From positions 124,001 through 188,000 of the forward strand of contig BMTH01000012.1 in the NCBI GenBank assembly GCA_014649575.1: a stretch of 64,000 bases of DNA. The letters are read 5' to 3'. The notes beneath the pieces are model-generated. The model was given only the letters and a program-made list of their open reading frames with translations, searched no databases and had not been told where the DNA came from. Below are positions 58,673 to 64,000 of the stretch, in pieces. Numbering within the stretch: the stretch's first letter is position 1; each line of letters opens with the position of its first letter. This stretch comes from Streptomyces griseoincarnatus. Lineage in GTDB: Bacteria; Actinomycetota; Actinomycetes; Streptomycetales; Streptomycetaceae. Made by a program: the position numbers and the translations under genes.

Positions 58673-59299
58673 TCAGCGCAGCCACGCGTGATCGCGGACG
58701 AGCGGAAGCCTGGCCCACACCCGGCCCAGACCGAGCGCGTCACCCGCCGACACCACCGCCAGAACGATCAGCACCACCGCGTACACCACGTGGTAGTCGG
58801 CGAACGGATTCGTCGACATGCTCGCCGACCCGTCCGACAGGTGCTTCGCCGGCGGCCACTCCGCCACCCACATCAGCGCCATCATCACCGACCCCGCCAC
58901 CGCCGCCGGACGCAGCGCCACACCCGCCGTCAACGCCAGCCCGACCCCCAGCAGACCCAGCATGAACAGCCAGTCCGCCCACGCCGCCCCGGCCCACGAG
59001 TGGAACGTCGACTCCATCGGACCGACCGCCACATGCCCGAGGAACCCCTCCGTGGGCGAACCCCCGTCGACCCAGCCCTTCCCGGACGCGGTGGCGTAAC
59101 CGAACCCGAACGTCTTGTCCAGGAACGCCCACAGGAAGACGAACCCCATCAGCACCCGGGCCGACGCGAAGACACAGGCCCGTGCGGTGAGCGCGCCGGC
59201 CTCCGACTCCGCCACCCCCGACGCGGAGACGCCGCCGCCACGACGGAACGACGGCAGACGGAAACCCGAACTACGATGCGTGGACTGGTGCACGGCCAT
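58673..59299 (-). CDS. DoxX-family membrane protein
   Basis: A 208-residue protein with four predicted membrane helices. ARVLMGFVFLWAFLDKTFGF is the DoxX opening, then WADWLFMLGLLGVGLALTAG, VAGSVMMALMWVAEW and VVYAVVLIVLAVVSAGDALG. The loop after the first helix holds GKGWVDGGSPTEGFLGHVAV, typical of the thiosulfate:quinone/DoxD-like branch, but no cofactor is known. GAGGGAG precedes ATG 59299. A GGGACCTTCGGCCA element 122-135 bp upstream, identical in core to the pflB element, suggests control with the island. Confidence 0.85.
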   Translation of the reverse strand: MAVHQSTHRSSGFRLPSFRRGGGVSASGVAESEAGALTARACVFASARVLMGFVFLWAFLDKTFGFGYATASGKGWVDGGSPTEGFLGHVAVGPMESTFHSWAGAAWADWLFMLGLLGVGLALTAGVALRPAAVAGSVMMALMWVAEWPPAKHLSDGSASMSTNPFADYHVVYAVVLIVLAVVSAGDALGLGRVWARLPLVRDHAWLR

Positions 59300-59625
59300 G
59301 ACAGTGACTCCCTCGGAGAGATCCGGCTGGTTCCTGACACCAGTCACTCTCCCGGACCCCACCCCCACGCACCCGACGCCGAAGGTCCACACCCCGAAGA
59401 CTCAACAGCCCCAATCCACAGGGACCTTCGGCCACCACCGGAGACAGAGCGGCCCGCCTGTACGCAACGGTGTCCCACCGCCGCGTACAGGCGGGCCCGA
59501 GGACCGGAGGGAAGACCTTCTCCCGAAGTCACGCCGGGTCACCTCGAGCACCGGCTGCCGGCGAGGGCGCCGCGGGTGTGCGCCCGCCGCCCCTGCCCGC
59601 CGGGATCAGCGTGGCAGGCCGGGCA
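59300..59625. promoter_or_regulatory. DoxX promoter region with an island-type element
   Basis: 326 bp without a convincing gene. GGGACCTTCGGCCA at 59421-59434 repeats, base for base over 13 positions, the element before pflB at 36771. Nothing else is recognisable apart from GC-rich stretches after the end of the winged-helix gene (59626). Confidence 0.5.
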
Positions 59626-59961
59626 TCACATGCCGGAGGACTCCGGACCGGGCGACGCGGGGTCCTCGCGGTGGAGGAAAGCCCCGAGGAGGTCGCCCAC
59701 GGGGTGGTCGGCCTCGGCGGGATGGCGCAGGGCCACGGTCGGGTCGATGGTGTAGCGGTTACGGCGGCCCACCCTGGTACGGGTGAGGTATCCGGCGGCC
59801 TCGAGGTCGGCGACGATGAGCTGGACGGCACGTTCGGTGATGCCGATGCCCGTGGCGATGTCACGCAGCCGCGTGTCGGGATCGCGGGCGATCTGCAGCA
59901 GGACGCGGGCGTGGTTGGTCAGGAAGGTCCACTGATCACCACGGGAGGAAGACACGCTCAT
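59626..59961 (-). CDS. Winged-helix transcriptional regulator (MarR/ArsR-like)
   Basis: A 111-residue DNA-binding protein: GDQWTFLTNHARVLLQIARD, then the HTH LRDIATGIGITERAVQLIVA and the wing AAGYLTRTRVGRRNRYTIDP. It lacks Cys, so it is not a metal-thiolate ArsR sensor. The C-terminal 30 residues are Asp/His/Pro-rich. ATG 59961 has no clear ribosome site, so the message may be leaderless. It diverges from the USP-like gene at 60115; the AT-rich spacer has a palindrome that is probably its operator. Confidence 0.8.
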   Translation of the reverse strand: MSVSSSRGDQWTFLTNHARVLLQIARDPDTRLRDIATGIGITERAVQLIVADLEAAGYLTRTRVGRRNRYTIDPTVALRHPAEADHPVGDLLGAFLHREDPASPGPESSGM

Positions 59962-59997
59962 GGACACCCATCATACGAAGCGTGATTCGCGTATCAA

Positions 59998-60017
59998 CCA
60001 TAGACGAAAGTCTATGG
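59998..60017. promoter_or_regulatory. CCATAGACGAAAGTCTATGG palindrome and A-tract
   Basis: A perfect 8-bp inverted repeat around GAAA, followed by GCGAAAAAAAATTCGC at 60018-60033, in an AT-rich island of the divergent promoter. A second looser repeat (ATACGAA/TTCGCGTAT) lies at 59974-59994. These are strong operator candidates for the adjacent winged-helix regulator. Confidence 0.6.
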
Positions 60018-60114
60018 GCGAAAAAAAATTCGCGTAATTCTTGACGGGTTAGTCGTGGGCGAGTGACGCTTGAGTCATCCCCCGAAACCGTCCGCTCTTC
60101 CGAAGGGGGCCGCT

Positions 60115-60663
60115 GTGTCCCAACAGCCCCTGGATCGTCCCGTGATCCCCGCCGAACGGGTCCCCCCGGTTCCTCCACCACGTCCGGTGACCGCTCTCCT
60201 GGCGGACTCCGTCCAGGACATCGCCGTCATCGACACCGCACTGCGACTGGCTGTCCCGCGTCGGGCGCCTCTGCTGCTCGTCGCCGTCCTGCCCGCGCAC
60301 GCCCACTCATCCGTCACCGCGGACACGTATGCGGCCCGTGCGGTGATGGGCCGGGTGCTGCCCCGGGTGCGGCGGGCCGGCCTGGACCACATTCCCGTCG
60401 TCCACCGCGTCGCGCCGCGCGGCACCCGACTGCGGGCGGCGGGGGCGGTACTGGACGTCGCCGCCCGCCACCTGTCCTCGGTGCTGGTGGCCGCCGCCAG
60501 GGGACCGGCCGGACTGGACGCTCACATTCTGACCGAGGCCTCCGCCCTGCGGTGCGGCCCGTTCGTGCACAGCGTCGCGCCGACGGCCTGGAATCCGTTC
60601 GCCTCTGCGCGGTGTGGCCCCGGCTCGACGCGCCGGCCCTCGGCGTCGGGCCCGGCGTGGTGA
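60115..60663 (+). CDS. USP-like hypothetical protein
   Basis: A 182-residue protein. The GTG at 60115 follows AAGGGGG. After a Pro-rich start, VTALLADSVQDIAVIDTALR, RRAPLLLVAVLPAHAHSSVT and LSSVLVAAARGPAGLDAHIL show the strand-helix order of a USP domain, but the ATP-loop glycines are missing, so this would be a non-ATP-binding form. The last 25 residues are low complexity and may result from a late frame change. Divergent from the winged-helix gene and probably under its control. Confidence 0.55.
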   Translation: MSQQPLDRPVIPAERVPPVPPPRPVTALLADSVQDIAVIDTALRLAVPRRAPLLLVAVLPAHAHSSVTADTYAARAVMGRVLPRVRRAGLDHIPVVHRVAPRGTRLRAAGAVLDVAARHLSSVLVAAARGPAGLDAHILTEASALRCGPFVHSVAPTAWNPFASARCGPGSTRRPSASGPAW

Positions 60664-61030
60664 GGAACTGCCCGCCGATGTGCGGCGCACCGCTGTCCTG
60701 CTCGCGCCGGCGCCACCGCACCGCCCACGACCGACCACCCGCGAGACCGGGAGGTGATCACCCGTGTGAACCGGCGACCCGGACCCGGCTCCCCTCCGCA
60801 CGTGCCAGGGTCCGGGGCTCGCCCTGGTCGTGTGCGATGTCGCAGCCCACCGGGGACTGAGACACACCACCTCTCCTCACACCGCGTCAGCCGGTGTCCG
60901 ACACCTCGTCAGCGAACTCGGGCACGTTCGCGGCTGGAGCCGACGTGGGCGCCGCACGACTCGCGCGTTGCCGGGCATGCGCAGCAGTGGCCAGCGCCCT
61001 CCTGCCGACGCACGGCGCCGTATCCGCAGG
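60664..61030. other. Gene-free stretch at the right edge of the stress island
   Basis: 367 bp between the USP-like gene and the end of the pirin gene. Several frames are open because of GC content, but none has a ribosome site with coding character. I see no clear hairpin, repeat or remnant. Confidence 0.45.
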
Positions 61031-62002
61031 TCAACGCGCCCTCCCTCGCGGCTTCAAGGGCGCGTTCGGCAGTCCCGGCGCGGGCAGTGGAGCCCCGTCG
61101 TAACCTCGCACCTCGCCGAAGCGTGACCCCTTCATCCAGTCCTCGCGGGCCTGCACGATCTCGTCATGCGACCGCCCGATGAAGTTCCACCACATGATGA
61201 TCTCCTCGCCGAAAGGCGGGCCGCCGAGGAGGATCAGGCGGGCCGGGGCCGTGCCCCGGTTGGTGAGGGTGAGGCAGGTGCGGCCCGGCGCCGTGTAGGC
61301 GAGGGCGGCCCGTTCCACCGGGGTGTCCTCGACGAGGACGTCCCCCGTGTCGACGAGCACCCCGTGTTCGAAGGCCGGGTCGACGTCCAGCACCAGCCGC
61401 GCACCCGGGGACACCGTGAGTTCCGCACCCAGCAGCGGCGTGAACGTGCGGACCGGTGACGTGTCGCCCGCGAGGGCGCCGAGGAAGACCCGGGCCTCGC
61501 CGCCGTTCAGGGTGACGGGGTGCGGGACGTAGTGCTGGAAGTCCTTCTCCGTGCCCCGGTGTTCGTCCGGCAGCGCCACCCACAGCTGCACGCCGTGCAG
61601 GATCGTCGTGTCCGGCGTCGAGACCTCCGAGTGGGCGATGCCATGGCCGCCGGTCATCAGGTTCAGCTCGCCGGGGCGGACGTAGGCGTGGCTGCCGAGG
61701 CTGTCACGGTGTTCGATCTCCCCGCTGAACAGCCAGCTCACCGTCTGCAGACCCGTGTGCGGGTGCGGCGGGACGTTCATGCCGCCGGTTCCGGCGACGT
61801 CGTCGGGGCCGTAGTGGTCGGCGAAGCACCAGGCGCCGATGAGCGACCGGGCCCGCTGCGGCAGGGTGCGCCGCACCTGCATCGCGCGGGGGCCGCCGAG
61901 CGGCACGTCACGGGCCGTGAGGATCTCGACCTCGGCCGGGCGGTCCGCCTCGGTCTCGCCACCGCACCTCATCTCCGCCGGTCGTGTCTCCGTGTTGCTC
62001 AT
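61031..62002 (-). CDS. Pirin-family protein
   Basis: A 323-residue bicupin. The N-terminal cupin has the metal-site text PHPHTGLQTVSWLFSGEIEH, with the conserved His residues, and LNLMTGGHGIAHSEVSTPDT; GVQLWVALPDEHRGTEKDFQ follows. The C-terminal pirin domain ends with LLGGPPFGEEIIMWWNFIGR. Bacterial pirins include quercetinases and redox-linked regulators; which applies here is not known. The start ATG 62002 follows GGGAGG. The upstream 62003-62140 region is AT-richer and holds CGAGATTCAACATTCTCG, a likely promoter or operator. Confidence 0.9.
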   Translation of the reverse strand: MSNTETRPAEMRCGGETEADRPAEVEILTARDVPLGGPRAMQVRRTLPQRARSLIGAWCFADHYGPDDVAGTGGMNVPPHPHTGLQTVSWLFSGEIEHRDSLGSHAYVRPGELNLMTGGHGIAHSEVSTPDTTILHGVQLWVALPDEHRGTEKDFQHYVPHPVTLNGGEARVFLGALAGDTSPVRTFTPLLGAELTVSPGARLVLDVDPAFEHGVLVDTGDVLVEDTPVERAALAYTAPGRTCLTLTNRGTAPARLILLGGPPFGEEIIMWWNFIGRSHDEIVQAREDWMKGSRFGEVRGYDGAPLPAPGLPNAPLKPRGRAR

Positions 62003-62140
62003 GCCGGGTGCCTCCCACCGAGGACGTTCGACCTTCAAGGAAGTTCGAGATTCAACATTCTCGCACGCACGGACGACTATAGAACGCCGGACCGCGCCAC
62101 GCGCGCGGAAGCGTCCGCGGGCCGAGAACAGACCTACCGT

Positions 62141-63331
62141 TCATGCCTCCGCCGGCACCGGCCGCCTCAGCAGATAGCCCGCCGCCGAGATCACCAGCAC
62201 CGCCATGCAGGCGATGAACACCAGGCCCGCGCTCTCCAGACCCAGCGGTTCCGCCAGCAGGCCCACCCCGATGACCGGGACCGAGATACCGGTGTACGCC
62301 ACGACGAACAGCGACGAGATCACCGCCGCCCGGCGGTCCGGCGGTGACGCCCGGCCCACCGCGGTCAGCGCCCCGCGGAACGCCAGGCCCTGGCCCACTC
62401 CGCCGACGAGGGCGCTCGGCACCACCAGCGCCAGCGAGTCCCAGTGCAGCGCGCCCGCCAGCAGGGCGAGGCCGGCGAGCAGCCCGGCACAGCCCAGCGG
62501 GAGGGACCGGCTCACTCCCACGCGGCCGACCGCCGTCTGTCCGGCGATCGACGCGAAGAACGCCGTCGCGACGACCGCGCCGCTCACCGCGTGGTCGGTC
62601 ACGTCGAGGTACTGCGCGAGGAACGCGGGACTGACGGAGGTGAACACCCCGAACAGGGCGAAGCCCACGAACGCGGCCGTCGCCGCCGGCCCGAACACGG
62701 CCCGGACGTGCGGGGGCACCCCGGGACGCTGCGGCCGTACGGTGCGCAGCGGGCGCAGGTCCCGCACGGTCTCGGGCAGCCACAGCAGCACCGCCACCGA
62801 GCAGGCGACCAGGGTCAGGTGGACGGCGTACGGGAGGTGGAGCGGCCAGGGGGCGTACTCGGCCAGGATCCCGGCGAGCAGGGGGCCGCAGCCGAGGCCT
62901 CCCATGTTGACGGCCGTGGCGACGAACGTGGCGCGGGAGGCCTGGCCGGGCGGGGCCGATTCCATGACGTAGGCTGTGGCGGCTCCGGTGAACAGGCCCG
63001 CCGACAGGCCCGACAGGAGCCGCCCGGCGTACAGCCAGGCGATGTCGGAGGCCAGCAGGAAGCACACCGCGCTCGCGGCCGCGCAGGCTAGGCCCCACAG
63101 CAGGACCGGGCGTCTGCCGACGGCGTCGGAGGCGTTGCCCGCGAGCAGCAGGGCGCCGATGACGGCGAAGGCGTACACCGCGTACACGACGGTGACCGTC
63201 AGCTCGGAGAAGCCGAACTTCTGCTGGTAGAGCGGGTACAGCGGGGTCGGCAGCGTGGTGCCGGTCATGCACACCGCGAACACGGCGCCGCCGAGCAGGC
63301 ACACGCGCCATCCGAGCCGGTCACCGGTCAT
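62141..63331 (-). CDS. MFS transporter (drug:H+ antiporter type)
   Basis: A 396-residue 12-helix membrane protein. AVFAVCMTGTTLPTPLYPLY begins helix 1, and GNASDAVGRRPVLLWGLACA is the loop 2-3 signature. AGRLLSGLSAGLFTGAATAY and APPGQASRATFVATAVNMGG follow in the second helix pair; the last motif is matched by an antiporter-type Gly-Pro rich helix 5 (GLGCGPLLAGILAEYAPW). This arrangement fits a 12-helix exporter of toxic compounds. It diverges from a TetR regulator gene, the classical arrangement for an inducible efflux pump. Confidence 0.87.
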   Translation of the reverse strand: MTGDRLGWRVCLLGGAVFAVCMTGTTLPTPLYPLYQQKFGFSELTVTVVYAVYAFAVIGALLLAGNASDAVGRRPVLLWGLACAAASAVCFLLASDIAWLYAGRLLSGLSAGLFTGAATAYVMESAPPGQASRATFVATAVNMGGLGCGPLLAGILAEYAPWPLHLPYAVHLTLVACSVAVLLWLPETVRDLRPLRTVRPQRPGVPPHVRAVFGPAATAAFVGFALFGVFTSVSPAFLAQYLDVTDHAVSGAVVATAFFASIAGQTAVGRVGVSRSLPLGCAGLLAGLALLAGALHWDSLALVVPSALVGGVGQGLAFRGALTAVGRASPPDRRAAVISSLFVVAYTGISVPVIGVGLLAEPLGLESAGLVFIACMAVLVISAAGYLLRRPVPAEA

Positions 63332-63433
63332 GCCCCGACGTTAGCCGTGGAGCGGCCGGTCGCCCGCCTCAGTACGCCGACGGCGTGACCGCTCGGGAGC
63401 AGCCCATGGACATGATCAGCCGACACAATTTTT

Positions 63434-63468
63434 CATGTCGTGCATTTTTGCATAGCATGCACATCATG
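63434..63468. promoter_or_regulatory. Large palindrome over the TetR start, probable operator
   Basis: CATGTCGTGCAT at 63434-63445 and ATGCACATCATG at 63457-63468 match as an inverted repeat in 10 of 12 positions around an AT-rich 11-bp spacer. The right arm covers both candidate start codons of the TetR gene. Binding would repress the regulator itself and possibly the MFS gene 103 bp away. Confidence 0.65.
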
Positions 63469-64000
63469 ACGGGGAAGGACGCCGCGGGCGGCGGACTGCG
63501 GGAGCGCAAGAAGCGCGCGACACGCGCCGCGCTCGCGGAGGCGGCGGTGCGGCTGGCCGCCGAGCACGGGGCGGACCAGGTGACGGTCGAGGCGATCAGC
63601 GCCGCGGCCGGCGTGTCCGTACGGACCTTCTTCAACTACTTCGACTCGCGCGACGACGCCTTCGTCGTCGTCGACGCGGACGCCAGCGAGCGCGTACGAC
63701 GGGCGTTCCTCGCGGCGCCGCCGGAGCTCCCGCCGCTGGAGGCGCTGCGCGAGGCGCTCGCCGCCGAGCTGAGGGAGGCGGAGCGGCAGCACGAGCTGTG
63801 GAGCCTGCACGCCGGCGTGCTGCGGTCCGCCCCGCACCTCCTGGTGCGCAACCTCGGCGCGCAGATGGCCGACGAGTCGGGGCTCGCCGAGGCGATCGCC
63901 CGGCGGATCCGCGCCGGGGACGACCCGGACGACGACGCCGTGGCGTCCGGGGGCGGCGACGCGGATGCGGAAGCCGTCCCGCACAGGGACCAGCCGGACA
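63466..64000 (+). CDS. TetR-family regulator (partial, runs off the window)
   Basis: The first 178 residues of a TetR-type repressor. The HTH is at about 18-60: KKRATRAALAEAAVRLAAEH, then VTVEAISAAAGVSVRTFFNY and FDSRDDAFV. The ligand domain is open to the window end and becomes Asp/Gly-rich (GDDPDDDAVASGGGDAD). ATG 63466 is chosen because it starts close to the conserved part; an ATG at 63457 adds three residues. Neither has a ribosome site, so the message may be leaderless. It very likely controls the divergent MFS exporter gene. Confidence 0.85.
   Translation, partial: MTGKDAAGGGLRERKKRATRAALAEAAVRLAAEHGADQVTVEAISAAAGVSVRTFFNYFDSRDDAFVVVDADASERVRRAFLAAPPELPPLEALREALAAELREAERQHELWSLHAGVLRSAPHLLVRNLGAQMADESGLAEAIARRIRAGDDPDDDAVASGGGDADAEAVPHRDQPD

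Noticed and set aside
1..64000. CRISPR arrays, tRNA or rRNA genes and transposases
   Set aside because: No regularly spaced repeats, cloverleaf-like sequences, conserved rRNA stretches or transposase-like proteins were seen by eye; short tandem repeats here lack spacers.

Overview
The window looks like a piece of a Streptomyces (or close actinomycete) chromosome. It is very GC-rich with strong G/C third-codon bias, has GGAGG-type ribosome sites, many GTG starts, and typical families: FAD reductases, DUF998, GlxA-type AraC regulators, tandem universal stress proteins (USPs) and lipoproteins with a Cys lipobox. I saw no rRNA, tRNA, CRISPR array or complete insertion sequence. The many truncated or frameshifted genes are what one expects of a fast-evolving chromosome arm; that placement is inference.

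0-10.4 kb holds a partial gene, an MHS-type MFS transporter, lipoproteins, a methyltransferase, an S58 peptidase, a small operon of envelope proteins, a DMT-type transporter, a Nudix hydrolase and a FAD-dependent reductase. 10.4-18.2 kb holds small hypothetical genes, a DUF998 protein, a chloroperoxidase-like hydrolase, a TetR/SnoaL-like divergent pair, a GlxA regulator with an HD-domain protein, and a BCCT osmolyte transporter followed by a 22-bp tandem repeat.

18.3-29.6 kb is a sugar-use block. A FadR-type regulator diverges from an IlvD/Edd dehydratase and a fumarylacetoacetase-fold dehydratase, which together fit non-phosphorylative pentonate breakdown. Next comes a bxl-like operon for xylobiose-type sugars (binding lipoprotein, two permeases, GH3 glycosidase) with a divergent LacI regulator and palindromic operators. 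The first permease gene carries a frameshift.

30.8-60.7 kb resembles the mycobacterial DosR/DevR dormancy regulon and the Streptomyces OsdR regulon. It encodes a GAF-GAF sensor kinase with a NarL-type regulator, pyruvate formate-lyase with its activase, an HPF-like protein, CBS-BON proteins, AdhE, a K+/H+ antiporter pair, six intact USP genes, an Acg-type nitroreductase with a DUF1918 protein, nicotinate phosphoribosyltransferase, an Rv1733c-like membrane protein, an Rv2004c-like kinase, two zinc alcohol dehydrogenases and a DoxX protein. A GGGCC-N4-GGCCC-like palindrome recurs in the promoter regions of many of these genes. The proposed logic is that low oxygen or NO is sensed by the kinase; the regulator then turns on pyruvate to formate plus acetyl-CoA to ethanol, ribosome hibernation, NAD salvage and stress proteins. 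The island also contains several eroded genes: a USP, a P-type ATPase, a GH65 phosphorylase, a CBS-BON protein, a FAD monooxygenase and probably an acetyltransferase.

60.7-64 kb holds a pirin-like protein and an MFS exporter divergent from a TetR regulator, with a large palindrome over the regulator start; the regulator runs off the end of the window.
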